In this document: piece by piece, positions 27,025-35,733 of the stretch
How the letters are laid out: the number at the start of each line of letters is the position of its first letter
How positions within the stretch are numbered: position 1 is the first letter of the stretch
Assembly: GCA_951812585.1 (NCBI GenBank)
Contig: OX638318.1
Coordinates: 2,230,380 to 2,294,379 of the forward strand
Direction: 5' to 3'
DNA from: Rhodothermales bacterium
GTDB lineage: Bacteria; Bacteroidota; Rhodothermia; Rhodothermales; Bin80
DNA: 64,000 nucleotides
Program-made: the position numbers and the translations under genes
Notes under the pieces: model-generated
What the model was told of the DNA's origin: nothing
Seen by the model: the letters and a program-made list of their open reading frames with translations, nothing else
Database searches by the model: none

Positions 27025-27786
27025 ATGGAAATCCTGTCCTTATTTCTGGTCATGGTGCAAGCCGTCCCAGACTCCAGTGCGCAGGGTCACGGATGGCAGG
27101 GCAACCAGTACCTGCAGGGAAATCTTCTGCAGCAGGCGCAAAAGTCCTACGAGCAAGGACTTACGCAGTACCAGGATGGCCGTAGTCCAGACGGTATCTA
27201 CTACGGACTCCAAAACAACCTTGGCATCGCGTTGCACGGCCAAGGCGATCTGGATGGCGCAGAGCAGGCCTTCAACGAAGCGGTGAGTACCGCATCTGGG
27301 CCGCCCGACCTCACGCGCTCCCTATATAACGCCGGTAACAGTGCATTCAGCGCCCAGGCCAATGAGCGGGCCTTGGAACATTACCGGCGTGCGCTGCTGG
27401 CGGATCCGCAGAATGAAGATGCACGCTTCAATTACGAGTACGTAAAGCGCTTGCAGCAGCAGCAGGAGGAGGAGCAGCAGAATCAAGAGCAAGGAGATCA
27501 AGGTCAAGACCAGCAGAACCAGGAGCAGGAAAGCCAAGGCGAGCAAAACCAGAACGAGCAAAGCCAGGACGAGCAAAACCAGCAAAATCAGGAGCAGCAG
27601 TCCCAGGATCAACAACAGGAGCAGCAGCAGGAACCCTCGCCAGACGAAGAGCAGCCCAGGCAGACGCCCATGAGTCGAGCGGAAGCGGAGCGCATCTTGC
27701 AGGCCCTGGAAAATGAAGAGAAAGAGCTACTCCGCGAAGTGCAAAAGGCGGAAGGCCGGCCCCGACGCGTAACGAAAGACTGGTAG
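27025..27786 (+). CDS. batC: TPR protein BatC with Gln/Glu-rich tail
   Basis: A 253-residue protein. Residues 1-19 are weakly signal-like (LSLFLVMVQAVPDSSAQ) without basic residues. TPR repeats follow (about 23-135: QGNLLQQAQKSYEQGLTQY, NNLGIALHGQGDLDGAEQAF, YNAGNSAFSAQANERALEHYRRAL). Residues 144-211 are extremely rich in Gln, Glu, Asn and Asp, probably a coiled or disordered linker, and the end is again helical. BatC-type proteins carry TPRs and sit between batB and batD, as here. Length of the Q-rich part varies in the family. Confidence 0.88.
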   Translation: MEILSLFLVMVQAVPDSSAQGHGWQGNQYLQGNLLQQAQKSYEQGLTQYQDGRSPDGIYYGLQNNLGIALHGQGDLDGAEQAFNEAVSTASGPPDLTRSLYNAGNSAFSAQANERALEHYRRALLADPQNEDARFNYEYVKRLQQQQEEEQQNQEQGDQGQDQQNQEQESQGEQNQNEQSQDEQNQQNQEQQSQDQQQEQQQEPSPDEEQPRQTPMSRAEAERILQALENEEKELLREVQKAEGRPRRVTKDW

Positions 27787-27792
27787 CAAGAC

Positions 27793-29631
27793 ATGTCAGG
27801 ACTACGCTGCATCGGCCTGATTTGCGTGCTGCTCAGTGCAGGCCATCTCGCAGAGGCCCAATCGGTAGACGCACTGGTCAACAGCGCTACCATCGGCACC
27901 GAAGAAGCCGTCGCCTATACCATTGCGGTCTCCGGAGCCGCGTTCAGCGAGGTGACCGTGCCGACACCGCCCGAGGCTACGGGCTTGCAGCTCACTTCGC
28001 GTGCTCCGTCGCAAAGCACCAACGTGGCGTGGGTCAACGGGGAGGTAACGCAAACCATCAGCTTCTCATGGCGATACCGGCCGATAGCGGAAGGCGAAGC
28101 CACAATCGGAGAGGCTACCGTTGAGGTGGCAGGCAACACATACGCCACCACGCCCATCACCGTGGTCGTAGTACCACAGTCGCAGCGCCCCGCAGCACCG
28201 GCGCGCAGGCGCAGCATCTTTGATCCGTTTCCGGACATGCTGACGGAGGATGCTGCTGCGGAGATAGCAATAGCAGAGCGTGATGTCTTCATAAGGGCCA
28301 CACCGAGTAGCACGACGCCGTACGTCAACGAACAGGTCACCATCAGCTACGAGCTGTTCTTCAGACAAGGAATGCAGCCGCGCAACAGCCGGCTGGCAGA
28401 TTCCTGGGACGCTGAAGGGTTCTGGCGCGAGGACCTGCCTGTCGAAGGGCGCCCAATGCCGCGAACAAGCATTGAGGACGGTTTGCGCTACAGCTCCATC
28501 GTGGTCAAGCGCATCGCGGTGTTTCCAACGCGGTCGGGGTCGCTGACGGTGGACCCATTGCGCATCGCGACCGAAGTGTTTTCGCCTGGGGGCCTGGGAT
28601 TCGGACGGTCCCTCTTCTCGAGGAGCAACCCCTATCAGCAGATTGAGCGGAACTCTCCCGAGATCAGTATGGACGTCAAGCCATTGCCACCCAACGCGCC
28701 ACAAGGCTATCGCGATGCCGTCGGCTCCTACACGATGGAGGCCCGGATCAGTCGTGCCCAGGTTGAGGTGGGCGATCCCGTCGAACTGGTCATCCGCATT
28801 GCGGGCGAAGGCAACATATCTACACTGGAGGGGCCAGCCGTGCAGATTCCTGGAGCGTTCGAAGCGTATGAGCCGGAAATCACAACGCAGAGCGAATCCA
28901 CCAGCAAACTTGCGCGTGGCGCGAAGACGTTCACCTACCTCATGGTGCCGCGCGCCAACGGCACCTTTACGATTTCCCCGCTGCAATTCAGCTACCTGGC
29001 ACCCGCCACGGGCGAATATGTAACCTTGGAGCAGGTCCTTCCGGCTATCCGTGTCAGCGGTACTGCCCCCGCTGCGGTGGCCACCAGCACGCTGGCCACT
29101 GGATTTCCTGTGGACGACATCGCTGGTCCGCATATTGCTGACCGCTGGACGGCGTATCCGGCTGTGCCCCTGCACAGGCGGTGGTGGCCCTATGTGCTTA
29201 TCGTCGCGCCGCTGATTGTGCTGGCTGCGCTGGCAGCCTGGCGTCGTCAGGCAACGCGGATGGAAACCGACGTAGCCTGGGCCCGAGGGCGCCGCGCTCA
29301 CCCGCTGGCTCGCCGGCACCTGAAGCGCGCCCTGCAGCTAAGCAAGCAAGGTGCACCCCGCGCGCTGTTCGTGGAGCTGGAGCGTGCCCTGATGGGCTTT
29401 ATCGGCAATCGGGCGAACGTGGCGGAACTGGGACTTACGCGCCCACAGCTGGATGCTGAACTGGCCCGGCGCGGTGTGCCCGGCGACACACGTAAAAAGC
29501 TGCAGGACTTTCTGGTCACCTGCGACGCAGCCCGTTTTGCACCGGAGGCACCGGGCCGCATGCAGATGGAGCATGCTATTGCAGTCGCCAGTGAACTGAT
29601 CGGCAGCATAGAGCAGGGCCTGCGCGCATGA
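27793..29631 (+). CDS. batD: BatD family membrane protein
   Basis: A 612-residue protein with a signal peptide (IGLICVLLSAGHLAEA), a long beta-rich periplasmic region containing repeats of an oxygen-tolerance-type fold (segments VNEQVTISYELFFRQG and RAQVEVGDPVELVIRIAGEGN), one membrane helix (about 460-478, WWPYVLIVAPLIVLAALAAW) and a helical cytoplasmic tail. This matches BatD. It is six bases downstream of batC and its stop overlaps the batE start by four bases (ATGA). Confidence 0.93.
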   Translation: MSGLRCIGLICVLLSAGHLAEAQSVDALVNSATIGTEEAVAYTIAVSGAAFSEVTVPTPPEATGLQLTSRAPSQSTNVAWVNGEVTQTISFSWRYRPIAEGEATIGEATVEVAGNTYATTPITVVVVPQSQRPAAPARRRSIFDPFPDMLTEDAAAEIAIAERDVFIRATPSSTTPYVNEQVTISYELFFRQGMQPRNSRLADSWDAEGFWREDLPVEGRPMPRTSIEDGLRYSSIVVKRIAVFPTRSGSLTVDPLRIATEVFSPGGLGFGRSLFSRSNPYQQIERNSPEISMDVKPLPPNAPQGYRDAVGSYTMEARISRAQVEVGDPVELVIRIAGEGNISTLEGPAVQIPGAFEAYEPEITTQSESTSKLARGAKTFTYLMVPRANGTFTISPLQFSYLAPATGEYVTLEQVLPAIRVSGTAPAAVATSTLATGFPVDDIAGPHIADRWTAYPAVPLHRRWWPYVLIVAPLIVLAALAAWRRQATRMETDVAWARGRRAHPLARRHLKRALQLSKQGAPRALFVELERALMGFIGNRANVAELGLTRPQLDAELARRGVPGDTRKKLQDFLVTCDAARFAPEAPGRMQMEHAIAVASELIGSIEQGLRA

Positions 29632-30389
29632 AGCGCTACCAGCATTTTTGTGCATTGAACCTCTTGGCGCTTGCAGCGTGCGGCGTTGCCAGTGCACAGC
29701 TGCCGACGGCCATTCAACGCTTTGATGAGGCTACGCACCACTATGCGCAGGGCGAATACCGGGAAGCTATTCGCGGATATGAGGATGTGATGGCGTTGGG
29801 CTACGCCACCGGGGCCTTGTTCTACAACACCGGCAACGCCTACTTTCGCGTTGACGAGTACGGACAGGCGCTTCGATACTGGGAAAAGGCGCGCCGCTTG
29901 ATGGGCGATGATCCCGCGCTGGTGCACAACATCGAGATTGTTCGCGCGCGCATCGGAACGCCGTTTTCGTCGGTGCCACCGCCGTTCTGGGTCGCCTGGT
30001 GGGAGCGTATTGTGATGCCCGTGGGCGCTATGCTGTACCTCGTACTTGGAATCCTGCTGTATTTCATTGCAGCAGTCCTGTTCGCCAAGCGCATCTGGAC
30101 CGGCACACGCAGCGCTTGGCCGCGGCGTGCACGCGTCGGATCGCTGGTCCTTGGGGCTGCGCTCCTGTGCGCAGCCTTCGGTGTGTCCGCCGGTGAAGTC
30201 ACGGTCCGCAGCGGCGTTGTCGTTACGCGGTCAGTAGAGCTCGCGGAGACCCCGGGTAGTATCGGAACCGTGGATGTTCCGGAGGGCGTGGTGGTGAGCA
30301 TCAGTGGCCATGCGGATGACCATTACAGAATAAAGCTGCCCAACGGCACGGTTGGCTATCTGCCTGACGCCGCAGTGGGCGAGATTTAG
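29628..30389 (+). CDS. batE: TPR and SH3-like domain protein BatE
   Basis: A 253-residue protein. A signal peptide (LNLLALAACGVASA) precedes TPR-like helices (FDEATHHYAQGEYREAIRGYEDVMALG, LFYNTGNAYFRVDEYGQALRYWEKA), then two membrane helices (about 127-147 and 167-183) and a C-terminal SH3-like beta domain (EVTVRSGVVVTRSVELAETPGS to IKLPNGTVGYLPDAAV). This is the usual BatE architecture and closes the operon. No clear terminator hairpin was found in the 270 bases before the STAS gene. Confidence 0.9.
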   Translation: MKRYQHFCALNLLALAACGVASAQLPTAIQRFDEATHHYAQGEYREAIRGYEDVMALGYATGALFYNTGNAYFRVDEYGQALRYWEKARRLMGDDPALVHNIEIVRARIGTPFSSVPPPFWVAWWERIVMPVGAMLYLVLGILLYFIAAVLFAKRIWTGTRSAWPRRARVGSLVLGAALLCAAFGVSAGEVTVRSGVVVTRSVELAETPGSIGTVDVPEGVVVSISGHADDHYRIKLPNGTVGYLPDAAVGEI

Positions 30390-30658
30390 CGAGAATCAGC
30401 GAGGCCTGGTGTGGCAGCTACACTTTCAAGGTACATTCCGCTTACAACATCCGTCGGTGCCTGCGTAGTGTGGGGGACCTGTGTAGGGGGAAGCAGCACA
30501 TTACAAGCGCTCGGCACCACGCTGCGAGGCCGCATTAGGGCGGGTCTGCGAGTGAGGCGATTCGCCTCAATCGCGCAGGGCTATGCCAAGCAGCCGCGCG
30601 CCTGTATGCGCGTTACGCTCCCAATCATTACCTTGGGGATAAAGCAAACGTACCTGTT

Positions 30659-31006
30659 ATGAGCAGTCACAAGACTTACACACTTGCGCTTGAGCGCGTA
30701 GATGCCGCGGTTACGCTACATCTGGGAGGGCGGGTTGATAGCACCAACGCGTGGGATTTTGACCGCGAAGTGCAGCAGAGTCTCATGGCCACTGACACCG
30801 TACTCTTGATAGATTGCGCCAACCTCAGGTATATCAGTAGTGCGGGATTGCGCGTAGCGCTCAAGCTGGCGAAAAACTTCAGGTCGCCCAAGAAGTTTGC
30901 GATGTCGTCTCTCTCGTCCAGCATTGCGGAAATAGTTCAGATCAGCGGCTTCGACCAGATCATTGCAGTCTACGCGACTGCTGAAGAAGCAATGGCTGCC
31001 CTCTAG
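30659..31006 (+). CDS. STAS domain protein (anti-sigma-factor-antagonist type), copy 1
   Basis: A 115-residue single-domain protein of the SpoIIAA/STAS class. It shows LHLGGRVDSTNAWDFDREV, LLIDCANLRYISSAGLRVALKLAK and SGFDQIIAVYATAEEAMAAL. The serine pair in YISSAGLR occupies the position phosphorylated by a partner kinase in SpoIIAA proteins. It would regulate by binding an anti-sigma or switch protein; none is visible nearby. It faces a paralogue at 32008 on the other strand. Confidence 0.9.
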   Translation: MSSHKTYTLALERVDAAVTLHLGGRVDSTNAWDFDREVQQSLMATDTVLLIDCANLRYISSAGLRVALKLAKNFRSPKKFAMSSLSSSIAEIVQISGFDQIIAVYATAEEAMAAL

Positions 31007-31197
31007 GCAGGGTCCTTGTTCTTCAGCAATTGCCGCACCAATGGGGGCGACAACTGCCTTGGGCACGGCGGTGCACACCAGTAGCAAACGGCACCGGTGC
31101 ATTGCAATACAATGACGACGCAGCCCCCGACGGAGGCCGGATCGGGGCCGCGGTGCGCGGTGCCGTAAAGGGAGTCCCTGGTGAAGCCGTGTGGCGG

Positions 31198-31461
31198 CTA
31201 GTCGGGCACTACCCTGAAAAGGGCTTGCTCAGCGGTATCAAACATCGCCTCCAATACGTCCTTTGCCCGCTTCATCTGCGTGCGCTCCTGCGCGTTGAGC
31301 GCGTCCCATGCCGCCTGATATGCCACGGCACGGCGCGCCTGTGACAGCGGACCATGAGCTTGTTCGAAATGCGCAACCGCGCTTGTTGCGATCACCCGGA
31401 TGTTCTCCTCCCAGACTTCGCGGTTGATCGGCGAGGGCAGTTCCGGCGATGATTGTTTCAT
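31198..31461 (-). CDS. Small helical protein of unknown function, paralogue of the 31587 gene
   Basis: An 87-residue soluble, charged, apparently all-helical protein that I do not recognise. It aligns with the upstream 93-residue neighbour with one gap: shared columns include NI (residues 20-21), E33, A35, G37, PL (38-39), R44, A47, L55, L70, F74, A77 and A80. The C-terminal FDTAEQAL is identical over eight residues to the end of the STAS protein at 32008. Same strand and order as that STAS gene, so probably one operon. That the reading frame matches a paralogue is the main support for it being real. Confidence 0.6.
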   Translation of the reverse strand: MKQSSPELPSPINREVWEENIRVIATSAVAHFEQAHGPLSQARRAVAYQAAWDALNAQERTQMKRAKDVLEAMFDTAEQALFRVVPD

Positions 31462-31586
31462 GGCAGGCGGCTAACGTGCTGTGCAGGATCAATGATCAAT
31501 AGGTTGAGCAAGACACTGCATCATAGGTTGTACGCGGCACGTCCAGTCTAAACATAGGCAGCACAGGTTCGCGGCTCTGCCAACCG

Positions 31587-31868
31587 CTACTGCTGCATAG
31601 CTTCGGCGACGGCCTCATCGGCGATCACGAAAAGCTCCCGCAGGAACAGTTTGCGCTCATGCCGCACACGGTCCATGAATTCCCAGAGTGTGCGCTTGAT
31701 CTCCACAATGGCAGTGTCGCGTACTGAACTGGCGAGGGGCCTCCCGCGCGCATATTCGTACTTTTCAACGACAAAATCAGCCAGGTGGATAATGTTGTCT
31801 GCTACAATGCTGTTGTCAACAGCACTTCTCAACGCATCGATCTCAGCATCTGGGATCAGTCTACTCAT
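31587..31868 (-). CDS. Small helical protein of unknown function between STAS gene and its paralogue
   Basis: A 93-residue charged, helical protein with no signal or membrane segment. It shares the pattern NI..A...V...E.A.G.PL with the 87-residue protein downstream (columns N25, I26, A30, V34, E38, A40, G42, P44, L45, R50, A53, L61, L76, F80, A83, A86). The gene lies 139 bases downstream of a STAS gene on the same strand. It could be a partner of the STAS protein, but nothing in the sequence identifies a kinase or sigma-binding fold. Confidence 0.65.
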   Translation of the reverse strand: MSRLIPDAEIDALRSAVDNSIVADNIIHLADFVVEKYEYARGRPLASSVRDTAIVEIKRTLWEFMDRVRHERKLFLRELFVIADEAVAEAMQQ

Positions 31869-32007
31869 TGGTTGCTATTCGTAGCAGCCTGCGATGGAGG
31901 AATACGGCCTGAACCGGAACCCTTCACAGCCGGCTTGTTGCCGGCTCCCGGTTCAGACCTAAGGTACGCACAAACCGAAGTACTGTGGTGTACAAAATGC
32001 GGCCGTG

Positions 32008-32355
32008 CTACGCGTTGGCGAGCGCCTGCTCAGCAGTATCGAAGATCGAGATGATTCGGTCGAATCCGCTGATTGTTATGATCTCGGTGATGTTTTCGGT
32101 AAGCCCGCACAACGCAAACCGCTTCGGTTTGCTGAACGCCTTGGCCAGCTTCAACATCACGCGCAGGCCTGCACTGCTGATGTAGTGCAGGCTCGAACAG
32201 TCCAGCACGAACGTTTCGTCGGTGCTCAGGACGCCGGTGTGCACCTCCTGGTCGAAGTCAAACGCGTTCCTACTGTCCACGCGCCCTGCGATCCGGACCA
32301 CAACGGCTGTACCGTCGCGCTGCCAGTCTACCTTGTGAATCGGTTGATCATTCAT
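32008..32355 (-). CDS. STAS domain protein (anti-sigma-factor-antagonist type), copy 2
   Basis: A 115-residue STAS protein, the same length as copy 1 and clearly paralogous: RIAGRVDSRNAFDFDQEV, LDCSSLHYISSAGLRVMLKLAKAF, ISGFDRIISIFDTAEQALANA. The candidate phosphoserine lies in YISSAGLR. It is the first gene of a short minus-strand run with the two small helical proteins. Partner kinase or phosphatase genes (SpoIIAB or RsbW type, PP2C type) are absent from the window. Confidence 0.9.
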   Translation of the reverse strand: MNDQPIHKVDWQRDGTAVVVRIAGRVDSRNAFDFDQEVHTGVLSTDETFVLDCSSLHYISSAGLRVMLKLAKAFSKPKRFALCGLTENITEIITISGFDRIISIFDTAEQALANA

Positions 32356-32932
32356 GAAACAATGACACCCGGTCTAGTTTAGCGTAATGCCTTGAGAGCG
32401 TGCACAAAGGCGCAGCCGTGTTGATGTTGCAGATTCCAATGGTCGCGGCTGAGGCGAACCTCTGCGGCAGCACCGGCAGGCAGCATGTACCTCTGCCACC
32501 GCTTCGCTTGCGCGGAACGCGCGCCTGGCGTTCCACCGTTCCGATTCGGCAGCTTCGCCGCGAATCTGCACGGAGTTCACGACTGCCAAGTCTCTGATGG
32601 TGCCAGCAGCAATACGCAACGGCATCTCCTTGCAGGCAAAACCAACAATTTATGGAATTTGGCACATACACATAATTGTAACGTGCGAGGCAGCAGCTAC
32701 GTTCCTTGTCGGAGCAGATAGCACCGCACCCTGCGCAAGGAAATACGCAGGATGCAGTGCATCAAGCCTTGCCGCGTGTGATGCCTGCTCCGTCTTGGCT
32801 TCTGGTCGCCTGCCGTTGTTCTGGAGCGGCCCCGATCGTACGTCTGCCGGCTTGAACCCTATCCTATGCCCGAGTAGTATCATTCGGGTGCGGCGTCGCG
32901 CCGCCATGATCGCATCTCTTTACTGCCTATGC
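32356..32932. other. Intergenic region upstream of dnaX
   Basis: About 575 bases between divergent STAS copy 2 and dnaX. No gene is supported. An AT-rich patch around 32645-32685 stands out against the GC-rich background and may hold promoter sequences for either direction; I could not assign boxes. Confidence 0.5.
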
Positions 32933-34747
32933 ATGATGGCCGGTCCAGGCTACCTTGTTTCAGCACGTAAGTACCGCCCGCGCCAGTTCGGCGAACTGGT
33001 GGTGCAGGACCATGTCGCGCGTACGCTGCAGAATGCGCTGAAACGCGACAGGCTTGCCCATGCCTACCTGTTCAGCGGACCGCGCGGAGTAGGCAAGACC
33101 ACTGCAGCCCGAATTCTGGCCAAAGCCGTCAACTGTGAGACGAAAGGTCCAGAGCCATGCCGGGACTGTGCAACGTGCAAAGACTTTGAGGCGGGGCGCA
33201 GCTTCTCCATTTTTGAGATTGATGCGGCCTCCAACAACAAGGTGGAGGATATCCGCGACCTCCAGGAAACCGTACTTATTCCCCCGCAGGGCGGACGCAA
33301 GAAGGTGTACATAGTCGACGAGGTGCACATGCTCTCCAAGGCTGCCTTCAATGCGCTCTTGAAAACGCTGGAGGAACCCCCGCCGCATGTGCTGTTCATC
33401 TTCGCAACAACGGAGCCGCACAAGGTGCTTCCAACCATTCTTTCGCGATGCCAGCGCTTTGATTTCAAGCGGATCCCGGTGCCGGACATGGTTGCGCACC
33501 TTCGAAAGATATGCCAAGAGGAAGGCATCACTTCGGATGAAGAGTCGCTGATGCTGTTGGCCCGCAAGGGCGACGGCGCGCTGCGCGATGCGCTTTCGGC
33601 TTTTGATCAGGCCGTGGCACTGCTTGGCGGCGAGTTGGAGTACGGCGCTTTGTCGGCGGCGCTGGGCGTGGTGGATATCGACCTCTTCTTCGAAGCCACC
33701 GACCATGTTCTACGCCGCGACCGTGCGGGCATGCTGCGCCTGGCCAACACCCTTATCGGCGGCGGATATGATATACAGGAGTTTCTGGGAGGCCTGGCAG
33801 AGCACCTGCGCAATTTGCTCGTCGCCAAGAGCCTGCAGGACCCCGCGCTCATAGAAGCCTCCGAATTCGTACGGCAGCGGTACATGAAGACCAGCGCTGC
33901 CTTCGCTGAGGCCACGCTGCTGCGCCTTCTGATGGCCGTTGAAGAGGCGCAGCGCACCATCGTAACGACGACGTATGCGCGGCTTCGGCTGGAGCTGGCG
34001 CTTCTTAAGATGGCCAGCATGCAGGATGCCCTGGTGCTGACCGAGGCACTGGAGCGGGTGGATGAACTTATTGGGCTTGCCAAAGCTGGCCGTCTGCCGT
34101 CCGGCACCGATCCTGCCGTTGCGCCTGTCGCCCGGGGCGCTAAGGATCCGCGACGAGCAGAAAAGAAGCCGCGCCGACGCAGCGATGTACATGCAGGTAC
34201 AGGCCCTGAGCCCGCGCGGCCACCAAGCAAGCGCACCGCGGCACCCACGCCAGGGCGCGAATCAATCAAGCCGCAAGGCGCAAAAAAAAAGCGTTCGGTC
34301 TTGGGGGAGCCAGCCTTGGCGCGCGCAGCACAGCATTCCAGCGAAGGCGCGGCTGGTGCTGCTTCTGAGCCCGTTGTGGAAGAGCCGAACGCGTTTACCA
34401 CACTGTGGCCCGAAATCGTAAAGGACGCCAAGTCCAAACCCCAGCAGCTCGGTCATATGCTGGAGATGGCGAAGCCGCTGCGACTGCGGGACAAGGTGCT
34501 GTACATCGGTGTGCCGGCGTCGTTTCAGCAGGAGTGGCTGGAGAATCAGGTGGAAGAAACGCGCGCTTGTCTTAAACGGCCCGGCGCTCCCAACTTCGAA
34601 CGGCTGGTTTTCGAGGTGGTGCCGGAGCTTCGCAGCGCCGACGGGCACCGGGATGACGACCTCGGATCCCACCTCAAACGACGCATTCAGAACGAACCGG
34701 TCGTCCGTGCCGTGGTAGAGAAGTTCGACGCAGAAACAATCTGGTGA
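32933..34747 (+). CDS. dnaX: DNA polymerase III subunit gamma/tau
   Basis: A protein of about 604 residues from the ATG at 32933 (a second ATG follows at 32936). The frame is open upstream to 32597, but homology starts at YLVSARKYRPRQFGELVVQDHV. The clamp-loader AAA+ module shows GPRGVGKTTAARILAKAVNC, four zinc-binding cysteines (CETKGPEPCRDCATC), VYIVDEVHMLSKAAFNALLKTLEEPP (Walker B) and TILSRCQRFDF (sensor 1 / SRC). Around residues 400-500 is a Lys/Arg/Pro-rich linker, then a C-terminal domain. It forms the clamp-loader core at the replication fork. It runs into ybaB and recR. Confidence 0.95.
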   Translation: MMAGPGYLVSARKYRPRQFGELVVQDHVARTLQNALKRDRLAHAYLFSGPRGVGKTTAARILAKAVNCETKGPEPCRDCATCKDFEAGRSFSIFEIDAASNNKVEDIRDLQETVLIPPQGGRKKVYIVDEVHMLSKAAFNALLKTLEEPPPHVLFIFATTEPHKVLPTILSRCQRFDFKRIPVPDMVAHLRKICQEEGITSDEESLMLLARKGDGALRDALSAFDQAVALLGGELEYGALSAALGVVDIDLFFEATDHVLRRDRAGMLRLANTLIGGGYDIQEFLGGLAEHLRNLLVAKSLQDPALIEASEFVRQRYMKTSAAFAEATLLRLLMAVEEAQRTIVTTTYARLRLELALLKMASMQDALVLTEALERVDELIGLAKAGRLPSGTDPAVAPVARGAKDPRRAEKKPRRRSDVHAGTGPEPARPPSKRTAAPTPGRESIKPQGAKKKRSVLGEPALARAAQHSSEGAAGAASEPVVEEPNAFTTLWPEIVKDAKSKPQQLGHMLEMAKPLRLRDKVLYIGVPASFQQEWLENQVEETRACLKRPGAPNFERLVFEVVPELRSADGHRDDDLGSHLKRRIQNEPVVRAVVEKFDAETIW

Positions 34748-34779
34748 GACAGGCCCGGCACGCAAAAATCAAAGACATT

Positions 34780-35100
34780 ATGATGAACATCTTGGGTAAG
34801 TTGGCCCAGCTCCAGCATCATTTGAAGGAGGCTACCGCCAAGCTGGAGACCATCGAGGTCACGGGCGAGTCCGGCGGCGGCATGGTCAAGGTCACCGCAA
34901 CGGGCTTGCAGCGCATCAAGTCTGTAAAGATTGAAGAGGCGCTTCTGGAGGCTGGCAACCGGGAGATGCTGGAGGATCTACTGGTCGCGGGTCTGAATCA
35001 GGCCCTTGAGGCCGCTTCAGACAAAGCACGCCAGTCTGCGCAGGAGACATTCGGCGGCATGATTCCGCCCGGCATTGATCTAGGCGGATTAGTCCGGTAA
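34780..35100 (+). CDS. ybaB: YbaB/EbfC family nucleoid-associated protein
   Basis: A 106-residue protein from the ATG at 34780 (another follows at 34783, MNILGKLAQLQ; an upstream GTG at 34744 overlaps the dnaX stop). It has the family layout: an N-terminal coiled helix (LGKLAQLQHHLKEATAKLE), VTGESGGGMVKVTATG, IKSVKIEEALL, and EDLLVAGLNQALEAASDKA. YbaB dimers bind DNA and coat the nucleoid. The dnaX-ybaB-recR order is the classic conserved operon. Confidence 0.95.
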   Translation: MMNILGKLAQLQHHLKEATAKLETIEVTGESGGGMVKVTATGLQRIKSVKIEEALLEAGNREMLEDLLVAGLNQALEAASDKARQSAQETFGGMIPPGIDLGGLVR

Positions 35101-35115
35101 CGCCGACGGGTCTTC

Positions 35116-35724
35116 ATGCGTTATTCGTCGGAGTCAATTGAGTCGCTGGTGGAGCAGTTTTCACGGCTGCCCACCATCGGACGTAAGTCCGCGCAGCGCC
35201 TGGTCGCCCATGTGCTCAAGATGACGAAAGAGGATGTGGAGCGCTTTGCCAAAGCGCTCCTAGCGGTGAAGGAACGCGTAAAGCGGTGCTCCATCTGCCA
35301 GAACGTCACGGATGATGTCCCTTGTGCACTTTGCCGATCCGACAAGCGCGACCAGGGGCTCGTATGCGTGGTTGCGGAATCCAACGATATCCTTGCATTA
35401 GAGCGCACGGGGGAGTATGTCGGGGTGTACCATGTTTTGGGCGGGGTGATTTCACCACTGGACGGCATCGGCCCCGATGATCTTCGAATACGCGAGCTCA
35501 TCCAGCGCTTAGGGCCCGACGCAAAACACGTCATCCGCGAGGTGATCCTGGCTGTCAACCCCACGGTCGAAGGCGATACGACAGCCTTTTATCTGGCGCA
35601 ACTGCTTACGCCGTTTGGCGTGCAGGTGACGCGACTGGCCCGCGGACTGCCCGTTGGCAGCGACTTGTCGTTCAGCGACGAGGCGACCCTCACCCGTGCG
35701 CTCGCGGGGCGCGGCCCGTTGTAG
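35116..35724 (+). CDS. recR: Recombination protein RecR
   Basis: A 202-residue RecR. The N-terminal helix-hairpin-helix ([24 protein letters not shown]), the four-cysteine zinc finger ([16 protein letters not shown]) and the Toprim domain ([29 protein letters not shown]) are all visible, with the conserved [23 protein letters not shown] end. With RecF and RecO it loads RecA at gaps. It is the last gene of the dnaX operon, 15 bases after ybaB; its stop is ten bases from the convergent symporter stop. Confidence 0.97.
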   Translation: MRYSSESIESLVEQFSRLPTIGRKSAQRLVAHVLKMTKEDVERFAKALLAVKERVKRCSICQNVTDDVPCALCRSDKRDQGLVCVVAESNDILALERTGEYVGVYHVLGGVISPLDGIGPDDLRIRELIQRLGPDAKHVIREVILAVNPTVEGDTTAFYLAQLLTPFGVQVTRLARGLPVGSDLSFSDEATLTRALAGRGPL

Positions 35725-35733
35725 CACCGGTGC

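Noticed and set aside
28066-29319. 417-residue minus-strand open frame
   Set aside because: Antisense to batD; low-complexity shadow.
30411-30662. 83-residue open frame between batE and the STAS gene
   Set aside because: Arginine-rich with no motif and overlapping the STAS start; not supported.
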